DNA from: Clostridium sp. M62/1
GTDB lineage: Bacteria > Bacillota > Clostridia > Lachnospirales > Lachnospiraceae
Direction: 5' to 3'
Length of the DNA: 64,000 nt
Assembly (NCBI RefSeq): GCF_020736365.1
Contig: NZ_CP085988.1
Span: forward strand, 1,122,001-1,186,000
The translations under genes were made by a program, and so were the position numbers. The notes beneath the pieces were generated by a model, which worked only from the letters and a program-made list of their open reading frames with translations, ran no database searches and had not been told where the DNA came from. The first letter of the stretch is position 1. Each line of letters starts with the position of its first letter. Below, piece by piece: positions 25,877 to 33,767 of the stretch.

Positions 25877-26551
25877 GTGTCCGCCCCGTTTCCTGTCCTC
25901 CGTGAAAAGGAGAAGGAGAACAGAAAGCAGGGGAATCATGCACAGCCAGATGCTTTTCAGACCCAGGAACAGACTTCCTATGTATCCGCAGAGAACCCCG
26001 CTGTGAAAGGAGAGAAGGGTCCCGCCGAAAAAACGCGCCTTTCTTGCCGTTTTGGCGGCTTTTTCCGGATTTTTTCTGCGCTCCATCAGATATTCTGTGA
26101 AGGAGGCTACAGTCTGCTTTACATTATTTGTGGAAAAGACATTGGCAGCTGTGAAGCCGTCTGCACCCGGAAATACGCACCACTGAAGGGCGGCGATAAA
26201 GAAAATGGGATAGACGGCCAGAATGGGATGCAGGCCTGCCGGGAAGAAACCGACAAGAAAGACGACTCCAAGTTCAACGAAAATTTCCAGATATTTGAGC
26301 TTTCGGTGAAGGCGCTGTTCCAGAAACACCGACAGAACAATGCCAAAGGCGAAAGTAAGAAAGGCCCCCAGCCGGATCATTCCCTCCGTAAAGTCCCGTC
26401 CTACAAGGTCGCCGATAAGTTCGATGAGATTGGCTGTCTGGGCATTGGCAAATACTGCCATACGGTTGAAAATGGCGTAAGCCCCCAGAAAACCTCCGCA
26501 GAGAGCCATAAGAAAATGAATGGGAAGATCAAAATGCAGTTCCTGTTTCAC
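25868..26551 (-). CDS. YoaK/DUF1275-family membrane protein
   Basis: A 227-aa membrane protein with about six hydrophobic segments: LMALCGGFLGAYAIFNR, NLIELIGDL, LGAFLTFAFGIVLSVFLEQRL, IFVELGVVFLVGFFPAG, GYIGSLFLGLK and the C-terminal segment LCMIPLLSVLLLLF. These, with FANAQTANLIEL and NVFSTNNVKQTVASFTEYL, are typical of DUF1275 (YoaK). The molecular function of this family is not established. It converges on and overlaps the 2HCT gene by 9 bp at the stops. Confidence 0.85.
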   Translation of the reverse strand: MKQELHFDLPIHFLMALCGGFLGAYAIFNRMAVFANAQTANLIELIGDLVGRDFTEGMIRLGAFLTFAFGIVLSVFLEQRLHRKLKYLEIFVELGVVFLVGFFPAGLHPILAVYPIFFIAALQWCVFPGADGFTAANVFSTNNVKQTVASFTEYLMERRKNPEKAAKTARKARFFGGTLLSFHSGVLCGYIGSLFLGLKSIWLCMIPLLSVLLLLFTEDRKRGGHLS

Positions 26552-26587
26552 AGTTGTCGCCTCCTGAGCTGTATAGTATACGGGCAG

Positions 26588-26626
26588 GTAAGACGGAAGC
26601 TCTGCTTCCGCCTCCTGCCTTTTCAG
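26588..26626 (+). repeat. Hairpin in the gap between bilS and the DUF1275 gene
   Basis: CGGAAGC/GCTTCCG around a TCT loop, with outer GGCAGG/CCTGCC, followed by TTTT on the plus strand. A TATAAT-like element on the minus strand (26628-26640 area) may serve the DUF1275 gene. Confidence 0.45.
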
Positions 26627-26675
26627 CTATTATACTATAAAAATGTCCTTCAGTCTTGATGAACTTAACAGAAAA

Positions 26676-27224
26676 TTAACAGATTTCTTTTGAGACAGCC
26701 GGAAGCTGGCTGTCAGCCCAGGAGAGGAGAGATTGTAAATCAGAGCTGTCCGGATGTGAGAGAGCGCTGTCGAAATTCTGGATCAGAGCAGAAAGGCGGG
26801 CCCGTTCTTCGTCGGATCCGGCAGCGCCAAGAAGGCTTTCATATCTGGAACGAACGGAGGAGGGCATTCTGCCCTGGCACATGAAGCCAGAAAGAAACTG
26901 GCTGTCAGAGGGAATAACAGCGCTGACACGGCTGAGAATCTGAGAAAAATAAGATTCGCTCTGCCCGAAGCCGGCAGTACCGAAGAGGAGAATCTGCTTT
27001 CCATGAAGTGTGGAAAGAAGGTTCAGAGTATCTGTATCGCAGCTTCCCTTGTCAGTCCAGAAGCCTACGAAGACAACCTGGGGCAGGCTGTCCACAGTCT
27101 GGGAAGGGGCTTTGCTAAGAGCTTCCTCCGTTGAAATCAGAGTGCCCTCCAGATGGTCAGAGAGGGCTTTTGCCAGAAGACCGGTATTTCCGGTGCTGCT
27201 GCTGTAAAAAACCGGATATTTCAT
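26676..27224 (-). CDS. bilS: Flavodoxin-like protein, BilS-like partner of BilR
   Basis: A 182-aa flavodoxin-like protein. It opens MKYPVFYSSSTGNTGLLAKAL, the flavodoxin FMN phosphate loop (SSSTGNT at 8-14). VVFVGFWTDKGSCD (about 50-63) and ILLFGTAGFGQSESYF (about 77-92) are the later FMN-contact loops. It probably passes electrons to the reductase encoded directly upstream. The start ATG 27224 is one base after the bilR stop, with AAAGGAG inside the bilR end, so translation is coupled. In gut Firmicutes a flavodoxin named BilS accompanies the bilirubin reductase BilR (established knowledge). The assignment here rests on that neighbourhood and on the fold. Confidence 0.75.
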   Translation of the reverse strand: MKYPVFYSSSTGNTGLLAKALSDHLEGTLISTEEALSKAPSQTVDSLPQVVFVGFWTDKGSCDTDTLNLLSTLHGKQILLFGTAGFGQSESYFSQILSRVSAVIPSDSQFLSGFMCQGRMPSSVRSRYESLLGAAGSDEERARLSALIQNFDSALSHPDSSDLQSLLSWADSQLPAVSKEIC

Positions 27225-27225
27225 G

Positions 27226-28347
27226 TCACTTTCTCCTTTGATCGTCATAGATACAGTGTGTGCCCTGGCGGGATTTCAATCCTCCCAGGCATTTTTTATT
27301 GCAGCGGATGCAGCGGAAGATAGAGTCTGTGCACCCTGAGGCTGCTTTTTGGGGCCACTCCGGATCGGCCAGAAGCTGACGGCTCATGGCGGCATAGTCG
27401 ATACGGCCGGAAGCCAGCTGCTTTTCAATGAAGTCCGGATTGGAAAGACCGCCTACGCCGCAGACGGGGCGTGCGGTATATTTTTTGACTTTGTCAGCAA
27501 ACGGCAGGAAACATCCTTCCTTTCCAAAATAGGGGTGATTAGCCGGGGGGATTGTATCGCTCAGGCTGGAATGGTTGGCCAAAGTGACGTGGAAGCAGTT
27601 GATCCCTGCATGTTCAAGAAGGGGGATTAACTGCTCAAGCTCTGCTTCTGTAACACCGGCATTGCCGTAATGTGGGTGTTCCATGCGGACGGCCAGTTTA
27701 AATTCCAGAGGCAGTTCGGGACAGCAGGAGCGCACTGCACAGATCGTATCCAGGGCGAAGCGGGCCCTGTTTTTCAGAGAGCCGCCGTACCGGTCATTCC
27801 GCTCATTAAACAGTGGGCTGAGAAAGCTGCCGCACATCCGGTCGCCGTGGATCTGCACCATGTCAAAGCCGGCCTGCTCCAGTCTGGCTGCGCTTTTTCC
27901 AAAGCCCTCTGCGATGAAACGAATCCGATCTGCAGACATCTGGGTGATAAACGGCCGGACACGGCTGTGTATAAAACGGCGCATCTCATCCATGGAGATG
28001 AGGCCAGCTTTCAGATTCGGTATGAGGCCGGACACGGCAGACGTGTCTGTGTCAGACATATGGAGCTGGGCACAGGCAGCCGCCCCGTGGCGGTGAATCT
28101 TTTCTGCCAGCTTCTGGTAAAAGAAAAAACCGTCCTCCGTCAGAGGGGAAGGAGCCCCGAAGGAAGGCGGCTCATTTAACGCCGGGACATCCCCGATTAC
28201 CAGCATAGCTGCCCCGCCGGCCGCGATCCGTTCCATGGAGGACAGATACGCCTCTCCTGCAAATCCCATGGTAGTCGGGGCAAATATAATTCTGTTTTTC
28301 AGTGTAACACTCCCGATGGAGAGAGGGGAAAACATAGTTTCGTACAT
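27226..28347 (-). CDS. bilR: Old-yellow-enzyme family reductase, probable bilirubin reductase BilR
   Basis: A 373-aa FMN TIM-barrel of the 2,4-dienoyl-CoA-reductase/OYE type. Seen: FSPLSIGSVTLKNRIIFAPTT at the N-terminus, an HGDRM motif at 168-172 followed by GSFLSPLFNERNDRYGGSL, GNAGVTEAELEQL, and a C-terminal cluster Cys346-x2-Cys349-x3-Cys353-x11-Cys365 matching the [4Fe-4S] spacing of this family. The typical second FAD/NAD half of dienoyl-CoA reductases is absent; a separate flavodoxin gene follows, as in bilRS. Gut BilR reduces bilirubin to urobilinogen, and an Asp-Arg pair in the active site is reported as its hallmark; HGDR fits. The start ATG 28347 follows AGGAGGAG. Another OYE-type enoate reductase is the alternative. 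Confidence 0.75.
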   Translation of the reverse strand: MYETMFSPLSIGSVTLKNRIIFAPTTMGFAGEAYLSSMERIAAGGAAMLVIGDVPALNEPPSFGAPSPLTEDGFFFYQKLAEKIHRHGAAACAQLHMSDTDTSAVSGLIPNLKAGLISMDEMRRFIHSRVRPFITQMSADRIRFIAEGFGKSAARLEQAGFDMVQIHGDRMCGSFLSPLFNERNDRYGGSLKNRARFALDTICAVRSCCPELPLEFKLAVRMEHPHYGNAGVTEAELEQLIPLLEHAGINCFHVTLANHSSLSDTIPPANHPYFGKEGCFLPFADKVKKYTARPVCGVGGLSNPDFIEKQLASGRIDYAAMSRQLLADPEWPQKAASGCTDSIFRCIRCNKKCLGGLKSRQGTHCIYDDQRRK

Positions 28348-28571
28348 AAAACTCCTCCTGACTCTGAAGTATTCTTTCCGCAAACTTCCTGATGTTTCCG
28401 GAAGACGGACCGAATTCTGTCTCTGTCCTGTATCTGCCCGTCCGAGGCTGTCTGGACCAGCTGAAAAGAGGAGGCCGAAAACCGATGTTTTTGACCCCTC
28501 TCTCTATCGCAAAAGATGCAGCGCCACATGGGCTGAAGACTTGCCGTCTGCCGGAGAGTCAATTGTGCCGG

Positions 28572-29741
28572 CTATGCGCCGATCAGAGCCTCTACCTTTG
28601 CCTCTACCTCCTCCAGCTGCTCCCTGGAAGGAACATACTGGATGCGGATCTTGTCCATGCAAATGTTAAAGCCGCATTTAACCAGCTCTTCCTCAACCTG
28701 TCCGACACTCTGTCCTCCCCATCCATAGGAGCCGAAGGCAAAGGCCTCGCGGTTTTTCGGGGAAAGTCCCTTGAGGTAGCAGAGGAAGGCTGCCACGTTC
28801 GGCATCATATTGTTGTTAAGAGTCGGAGAGCCGACAGCGATGTATTTGCAGTCCAGCACAAACGGGATGATATTGGAAATGTGCTCTGTCTTCAGATCAA
28901 CCAGCTTAACCGGAACGCCCTTGCATGAGAAGCCCTCGGCGATGGCCCTGGCGATAGACTCGGTGGAATTCCACATACTGTCAAAGACCACAAGAGCTCC
29001 TGTCTCAGGGGCTTTTGTGCTCCATTTCTCGTAGGCATCCAGAATCTCTGTCACATGGCTTCTCCAGATTACGCCGTGTCCCGGAATGATCATCTCAGGA
29101 TTTAACTCCTTTACAATCTTCCATGCGCCGGCTGCCTGAGAGCCGTAGCACATAACGATGTTCGCATAATATTTTTTAGCCTCAAACAGAGTGATGGCCA
29201 GATCGGTCTCGTCGTCAAAGCGGCAGCTTGTGCAGTAGTGCTGGCCAAAGGCGTCATTGGAGAAGAGGGCCCTCTCCTCCGGGCAGTAGACAACCATGTT
29301 GTCCGGCCAGTGGAGCATAGGGGTGGAGACGAAGGACAGCGTTCTCTTTCCGATGCTCAGAGAATCTCCGCTCTTTACCGGCTGGTAGCTGTAATCGCCG
29401 TAATGGGCAGTCAGCCCCTTGATTCCGTTAGGAGAGCTTGTGACAATGGTTGCATTTGGGCATACCTTTAAAAGCTTTGGCAGTGCACCGGAGTGATCCA
29501 TCTCCACATGGTTGGAGATAATATAGTCAATTTTGGCCGGATCAACCACATCGCTGATCCGCTCCAGCATTTCTGCGGCGAATGGGGCTTTCACTGTATC
29601 GATTAAGGTTATTTTTTCATCCATAATGAGATAGGCATTATAGGTGGCTCCCCGGTCCGTGGTATAGCCGTGGAAATTCCTCACATGCCAGTCTAGGGCA
29701 CCCACCCAGTAAATGCCTTCTTTTATCTGAACTGCTTTCAT
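28572..29741 (-). CDS. Flavodiiron protein (FprA-type O2/NO reductase)
   Basis: A 389-aa A-type flavoprotein that reduces O2 to water (or NO to N2O), protecting an anaerobe. The N-terminal metallo-beta-lactamase-like domain contains the diiron ligands: H78-x-E80-x-D82-H83 in NHVEMDHSG, then MLHWPDNM (His), FSNDAFGQHY (Asp) and IPGHGVIW (His). The C-terminal flavodoxin domain begins ALVVFDSMWNSTESIARAIAEG near 255 and binds FMN. No rubredoxin domain is fused, so the electron donor is separate. It is expressed from a good minus-strand promoter (29781-29809). The bilR gene lies 224 bp downstream on the same strand. Confidence 0.95.
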   Translation of the reverse strand: MKAVQIKEGIYWVGALDWHVRNFHGYTTDRGATYNAYLIMDEKITLIDTVKAPFAAEMLERISDVVDPAKIDYIISNHVEMDHSGALPKLLKVCPNATIVTSSPNGIKGLTAHYGDYSYQPVKSGDSLSIGKRTLSFVSTPMLHWPDNMVVYCPEERALFSNDAFGQHYCTSCRFDDETDLAITLFEAKKYYANIVMCYGSQAAGAWKIVKELNPEMIIPGHGVIWRSHVTEILDAYEKWSTKAPETGALVVFDSMWNSTESIARAIAEGFSCKGVPVKLVDLKTEHISNIIPFVLDCKYIAVGSPTLNNNMMPNVAAFLCYLKGLSPKNREAFAFGSYGWGGQSVGQVEEELVKCGFNICMDKIRIQYVPSREQLEEVEAKVEALIGA

Positions 29742-29780
29742 GGTTTCTTCCTCCTGTCATATATTTATCAATGATTCTAC

Positions 29781-29809
29781 AGTGTACTATAATTTTCTCC
29801 TAATTGCAA
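29781..29809 (-). promoter_or_regulatory. Promoter of the flavodiiron gene
   Basis: On the minus strand TTGCAA (29809-29804), a 17-nt spacer and TACACT (29786-29781) precede the ATG by about 40 nt. Confidence 0.6.
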
Positions 29810-29961
29810 CCGCACAGACTGCCAAATCGAAGGAGGGAAAGAGGGAATTCTTTCATTTTTATGACGATTTTTTAAAGATTGGAAAAAGGCCATGGCGGCA
29901 GACTGCGATTTCTGGTAAGATGATAAGAAACCAAGGGTTTGGGAGGAAGAGAAGAAAAGAG

Positions 29962-30795
29962 ATGATCAAAATGAGCGGGCTTGACAGGCTGAAGAAGAGG
30001 GCGAGAGACCGAAAAGCAGAACGGGAGTCCAGAGAGCTGATTTTTTCCACCGGGGGCAGGGAAGCAGGCAGACAGAGGGAGCACCAGTGGGAGATGAATG
30101 TGTATGCCAGGTATCTGAAGGCAGGCGCGCGCTCCGGGACAGAGCTTGAAGAGTACCTTATCAGGACCTGCCACGCCAGGAAGCTTCCGGAGGATTCCAG
30201 AAGGTGCAGCAGGATGCGCGACAGCATGAAGACGGAGCTGATAGACAGGGATGCCCCCTGGCTTCTTCCCAGGCCGGCCAGATACCCCTCTGACAGAAAC
30301 GATGCCGAAAAGCTGAAGCGGTATTTTGACTATATGGCGCGTCGGGAGGAGAAGGCCAGAGAAATTTCCCATGAGGAATTTCCTGCAGAGTTTTCCTTCT
30401 ATGAGATAGGCATCCGTGTATCGGAGACGCCGTCCCGGGCAAGACGGCTGTACACAGCCCTGAAAAACCGCTGGACCGGCCAGAGCAGCCAGCCGGAGGG
30501 GAGGAAGACAGGGGCAGTCATACGGGTGGGAATCGAGAAAAAGCGCCAGGCAGTCCGGGCGGAGGCCTCAGGGGAGAGGCCGGCTCTCGACAAAGCAGGG
30601 AAAATGCTCTGGGAGATCTTTTCCTATTACGGGGTATCTGAGAAGGATATCCGTGAGAGGAGCGGACGGTTCAGAAATCTGTACCGCCTGAGCCGTCTGT
30701 ACGGCCGGACCGGCCCTGAATGGGGAGTCGGGACGAAAAAAGCCGCAGGCCAGGGGGAAAGGCCGGAGCAGAAACAGGACGGCCAGTGGGAATAG
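29962..30795 (+). CDS. Unknown basic protein, 277 aa
   Basis: I do not recognise this protein. It is unusually rich in Arg, Lys and Glu, begins MIKMSGLDRLKKRARDRKAER, and has no signal peptide, membrane segment or catalytic motif I can name. The middle (MNVYARYLKAGARSGTELEEYLIRTCHARKLPED, cut here by function only) looks helical, and AGKMLWEIFSYYGVSEKDIRERSGRFRNL near 225-255 may be a small folded domain. The C-terminal tail is Gly-, Gln- and Lys-rich. The start is ATG 29962 (or 29971), after a purine-rich tract; an in-frame ATG 29920 is possible. It has the codon pattern of its neighbours and is followed by a strong terminator, so I regard it as a real gene. Nucleic-acid binding is possible from its charge only. 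Confidence 0.6.
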   Translation: MIKMSGLDRLKKRARDRKAERESRELIFSTGGREAGRQREHQWEMNVYARYLKAGARSGTELEEYLIRTCHARKLPEDSRRCSRMRDSMKTELIDRDAPWLLPRPARYPSDRNDAEKLKRYFDYMARREEKAREISHEEFPAEFSFYEIGIRVSETPSRARRLYTALKNRWTGQSSQPEGRKTGAVIRVGIEKKRQAVRAEASGERPALDKAGKMLWEIFSYYGVSEKDIRERSGRFRNLYRLSRLYGRTGPEWGVGTKKAAGQGERPEQKQDGQWE

Positions 30796-30851
30796 GAACA
30801 GACAGGAGAAAGAGGATAAGAAGTACCAGACAAGAGGTATCAGACAAGAAA

Positions 30852-30903
30852 GGCAGAACCTGACCGGGAACAGGATGATTCCCGGCCAGGTTCTGCCTTT
30901 TTC
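30852..30903 (+). terminator. Strong intrinsic terminator after the unknown basic gene
   Basis: GGCAGAACCTG and CAGGTTCTGCC pair, continued by CCGGGAA/TTCCCGG with a single bulge, and T-run TTTTT follows. Confidence 0.92.
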
Positions 30904-30936
30904 TGCCATACGCGCAGCCCTGAAAGACATCAGGGG

Positions 30937-30965
30937 TTGACAGAACTGTAACTACTGTATATAAT
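30937..30965 (+). promoter_or_regulatory. Consensus promoter of the GntR-ABC operon
   Basis: TTGACA (30937-30942), exactly 17 nt, TATAAT (30960-30965): both hexamers are perfect. Confidence 0.92.
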
Positions 30966-30978
30966 GTTGATATACAGT
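30954..30978. promoter_or_regulatory. Operator dyad overlapping the -10 box
   Basis: ACTGTATAT (30954-30962) and ATATACAGT (30970-30978) form a perfect 9-bp inverted repeat with a 7-nt centre covering the -10 hexamer. It is the likely autorepression site of the GntR protein encoded 60 bp downstream. A further ACTGTA half-site lies just upstream. Confidence 0.75.
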
Positions 30979-31038
30979 AAAACGAAAAATCAAGCAGGTG
31001 AAATATCTGATGAGAGATAAGAGAGGGGTGGTGGGAAA

Positions 31039-31410
31039 GTGAATATTATTATCAGCAATTCCGGAGAGATTCCCATCTATGATCAGATTGCCAGGCAGAT
31101 AAAAAATGCGGTCATTGCAGGGGAGCTTCAGCCGGGAGAGGCGCTGCCGTCACTGCGTTTTCTGGCGAAGGAGCTGAGAGTCAGCGTTATTTCCACAAAG
31201 AGGGCGTATGAGGAGCTGGAACGGGAGGGCTATATCACCTCTGTTCCGGGAAAGGGGAGCTTTGTGGCGAAACTGAATCGGGAGCTGCTGCGGGAGGAAC
31301 AGTTCCGCAAGGTGGAATCCTATCTTGGCTGCGCAGTGGAAGCGGCGAGGATGGCGGGCATTACCTGCGAAGAGATGGAGGAATTAGTCAGAACGCTTTA
31401 TGAGGAGTAG
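31039..31410 (+). CDS. GntR-family transcriptional regulator, YtrA subfamily
   Basis: A 123-aa DNA-binding repressor. The winged helix-turn-helix is clear: PIYDQIARQIKNAVIAGELQ, then PGEALPSLRFLAKELRVSV near 33-51 and AYEELEREGYITSVPGKGSF near 57-76. The C-terminal part is only about 45 residues (helical), which defines the small YtrA subfamily that controls adjacent ABC transporters. The start is GTG 31039 behind a GGTGGTGGGAAA purine stretch. It is the first gene of a three-gene operon with an ATPase and a permease, and probably binds the dyad at 30954-30978. The inducer is unknown; cell-envelope antibiotics are common for this type. Confidence 0.9.
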   Translation: MNIIISNSGEIPIYDQIARQIKNAVIAGELQPGEALPSLRFLAKELRVSVISTKRAYEELEREGYITSVPGKGSFVAKLNRELLREEQFRKVESYLGCAVEAARMAGITCEEMEELVRTLYEE

Positions 31411-31425
31411 AAAGGGGCTGTAATC

Positions 31426-32409
31426 ATGAGGGAAAGTCAGTGGCTGCACAAAAACAGAGCAGACGTGGGGGCTGCCGCAGAGCCCGCAGGGGAGAATAAA
31501 AGCTGGGCACTGGAATTTCGGGACGTCACAAAGTGCTACAGAGATTTCTGTCTTGGGCCGATTAGCCTTGCGCTGCCTTCGGGCTGTATCATCGGACTGG
31601 CAGGGGAGAACGGAGCGGGAAAGACCACGCTGATTAAAACGGCACTGGGAATGGTGAGCACGGAAAGCGGAGAGATCCGCTGTCTGGGACGGGATATCAG
31701 GAAAGAGGGACGTGAGATCCGCCGGAGGACAGGAGCTGTATTTGGGGAAATTGAGCTTCCCGGCACCTTTACGGCAAAAAACGCTGCGAAGCTCTGGGAA
31801 AAAATATATGAGGATTTCGACCGGGAGCGCTTTGGCGAGCTCTCCGCTCAGCTTCGGATTCCTCAGGAAAAAAAGCTTCAGTCTTATTCGGCCGGAACCA
31901 AGGTAAAGCTGGCCATAGCAGGGGCCCTGTCTCACCGGGCCTCCCTGCTTCTGCTGGATGAGCCGTTAAATGGCCTTGACCCCGTATCAAGAGAGGAGGT
32001 TCTGGAGCTTATCAGGGAATTTGCCGCAGATGAGGAACACACGGTTCTCATATCCAGCCATATTTTGACAGATCTGGACAAAATCTCAGATTATCTCGTC
32101 ATGCTGTCGGATGGAAAAGTGGTTCTCTATGAGGAAAAGGATGCCCTGCTGGAACGGTATGCGGCGGTAAAGGGTTCGTGGGAAGATATTTCCTCCCTGG
32201 AGCAGAAGAAAGTCCGCCTTCTGGGAACGCGCAGAGGCAGCTTCGGCACCTGGGCCCTGTTAGACAGGGAGAGCGTAAAAGGCAGAGAAGGACTTTTGGG
32301 AGAGAGTGTCGTCACAGAGCCGGCCAGTCTGGAGGAGATTGTGGTCTGTCTGATGAAGGAAGAAGAGAGGAGAGAAAGGGGGAACAGGGATGAGGGGACT
32401 GCTCTATAA
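31426..32409 (+). CDS. ABC transporter ATP-binding protein (YtrB-like)
   Basis: A 327-aa ATPase that would power the membrane protein encoded next. Walker A GENGAGKTT is at about 64-72, signature YSAGTKVKLAIA near 154-165 (Tyr-Ser-Ala-Gly instead of Leu-Ser-Gly-Gly), Walker B LLLLDEP near 174-180 followed by LNGLDP, and the H-loop SSHI near 208-211. The N-terminal ~28 residues before the ATPase are an unusual hydrophilic extension. The C-terminal 90 residues form an accessory domain. It lies 15 bp after the GntR gene, and its last 20 bp overlap the permease gene. Confidence 0.9.
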   Translation: MRESQWLHKNRADVGAAAEPAGENKSWALEFRDVTKCYRDFCLGPISLALPSGCIIGLAGENGAGKTTLIKTALGMVSTESGEIRCLGRDIRKEGREIRRRTGAVFGEIELPGTFTAKNAAKLWEKIYEDFDRERFGELSAQLRIPQEKKLQSYSAGTKVKLAIAGALSHRASLLLLDEPLNGLDPVSREEVLELIREFAADEEHTVLISSHILTDLDKISDYLVMLSDGKVVLYEEKDALLERYAAVKGSWEDISSLEQKKVRLLGTRRGSFGTWALLDRESVKGREGLLGESVVTEPASLEEIVVCLMKEEERRERGNRDEGTAL

Positions 32410-33010
32410 AGAATACTGTATTTTTACGGCCCAGATTAAAACATGGCTTGCGCTGCTCCTGTTTTTTATTGTTTTCAGCCTGTTTACAAGGGATATCGGG
32501 CCCCTGCTGGGAGGGCTCTGCGCTTCTGTTATGATTCATACCTTTATGCCGTTTACAGTTGAGCGGATGAGCAGAAGCGACAGATATACCGGAACTTTTC
32601 CGGTGATGCGAAAAGAGATTGCGGCAGCCAGATACGTCTGCCTGCTGAGCTGGGACGCTGCCGCTGTCTTTGTCTTTGGAGGGACGGCTCTGGTTCTGAG
32701 CCGGCTGTTTGGAGAGGATCTGGCAGAAGCTGGTCTTTCACTTGCCGCTGTCTTCGATGTGGCGCTCCTGATGCAGGTGATTCTTCTTCCGGCTATCTAC
32801 GGCCTTGGGGAAAACAGAGCCCGCTTCGCCATGGTTGCTGCTGCGGCAGTGATCGCCTTTGGAGGCACCTATGCGGTGTCCCGGGGATATCTGAGCCTGA
32901 CAGAAAGCGGAGTGTTAAAAATCACTGCCTTTTGCTTTATCCTTTCTGTGGCAGCAGTATTTCCTTCCTATCTTCTGTCGGCAGCAATTCTGGAGAAGAA
33001 GGATTTTTAA
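32390..33010 (+). CDS. ABC-2 type transporter permease
   Basis: A 206-aa membrane protein with six hydrophobic segments, starting MRGLLYKEYCIFTAQIKTWLALLLFFIVF, followed by FMPFTVERMSRSDRYTGTFPVMRKEIAAARY near 53-83. That basic loop is typical of ABC-2 permeases in GntR-regulated clostridial operons. It overlaps the ATPase gene by 20 bp in a different frame, indicating coupled translation. The substrate is unknown. A terminator follows directly (33049-33095). Confidence 0.82.
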   Translation: MRGLLYKEYCIFTAQIKTWLALLLFFIVFSLFTRDIGPLLGGLCASVMIHTFMPFTVERMSRSDRYTGTFPVMRKEIAAARYVCLLSWDAAAVFVFGGTALVLSRLFGEDLAEAGLSLAAVFDVALLMQVILLPAIYGLGENRARFAMVAAAAVIAFGGTYAVSRGYLSLTESGVLKITAFCFILSVAAVFPSYLLSAAILEKKDF

Positions 33011-33048
33011 GATTTTGAATTTTTAAGATTTTAAATATAGAAGAAAGA

Positions 33049-33095
33049 GAGGCAGGCACTGCCGGGCTGATTGGCCGGTGGTGCCTGCCTCTTTT
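33049..33095 (+). terminator. Terminator of the GntR-ABC operon
   Basis: GAGGCAGGCAC (33049-33059) pairs perfectly with GTGCCTGCCTC (33081-33091), with inner GCCGG/CCGG pairing, followed by TTTT. Confidence 0.88.
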
Positions 33096-33168
33096 GACGT
33101 GCCGGGAGGATAACGGAAAGTGAAGGATTAAGGCGGAAGTCTTTGGAAAATAATTTTTTGAAAATCTA

Positions 33169-33197
33169 TTGACATTCGTATAAAAATATCTTACTAT
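33169..33197 (+). promoter_or_regulatory. Promoter of the metal-resistance operon
   Basis: TTGACA (33169-33174), 17-nt spacer, TACTAT (33192-33197). Confidence 0.85.
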
Positions 33198-33203
33198 AAA
33201 CAC

Positions 33204-33233
33204 ATGAACAATCATTCATATGTTTGAATGAAT
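33204..33233. promoter_or_regulatory. ArsR/SmtB-type operator
   Basis: Two overlapping dyads lie just after the -10 box: ATGAA-N6-TTCAT (33204-33219) and ATTCAT-N8-ATGAAT (33214-33233). The TGAACA...TTCA pattern resembles CadC/SmtB-type sites. The ArsR-family protein encoded downstream is the likely ligand. Confidence 0.72.
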
Positions 33234-33326
33234 CTTAGAGCAAAGGAAAAGCATTTACAGGAAAAGGGAAAAGAAAGGCAGAAGGAGCCGGGCTTTTCAC
33301 AGAGAATCCGGAAAGGAGAGGACGGG

Positions 33327-33686
33327 ATGGCATTGAACGATATCGAGTGCTGTGATTTCTACCAGGTGCACGATGATGTGGTGCAGGCCGTAAGGGACAA
33401 GATGCCGCAGGAGGATGAGCTTTACGATCTGGCCGAGATTTTCAAGGTGTTTGGAGATTCTACGAGAATCAAGATTCTTTACGTTTTGTTTGAGGCGGAG
33501 ATGTGCGTCTGTGACATTGCCCAGCTTCTGAATATGACCCAGTCGGCAATCTCACATCAGCTCAGGATACTGAAGCAGTCCAGGCTGGTGAAAAGCCGCC
33601 GGGACGGGAAGGCAGTGTTTTACTCCCTGGCAGACAGTCATGTGAGAAGCATCATTAACCAGGGAATTGAGCATATTGAGGAATAG
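33327..33686 (+). CDS. ArsR/SmtB-family metal-sensing repressor (CadC-like)
   Basis: A 119-aa metal-responsive repressor. After the N-terminal ECCDFYQVHDDVV the winged helix-turn-helix reads LAEIFKVFGDSTRIKILYVLFEAEMCVCDIAQLLNM (in pieces: the metal motif EMCVCD sits at the start of the recognition helix pair), then TQSAISHQLRILKQSRLVKSRRDGKAVFY. EMCVCD is the CadC-type CxC site for soft metals. DSHVRSIINQGIEH near the C-terminus gives the alpha-5 site (Asp-x-His ... Glu-His) used for Zn(II). The start ATG 33327 is set by GAAAGGAGAGG; an upstream in-frame ATG at 33228 lacks a site. It likely represses itself and the ATPase until Cd/Zn/Pb is present. Confidence 0.9.
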   Translation: MALNDIECCDFYQVHDDVVQAVRDKMPQEDELYDLAEIFKVFGDSTRIKILYVLFEAEMCVCDIAQLLNMTQSAISHQLRILKQSRLVKSRRDGKAVFYSLADSHVRSIINQGIEHIEE

Positions 33687-33767
33687 AGAGAAACAAAAAA
33701 ACGTATGTCCGGCCCCGAAGAAGGGCTGAGAAAATAAAAGAACAGCAGAAGGATGGAGGAATCTGAT

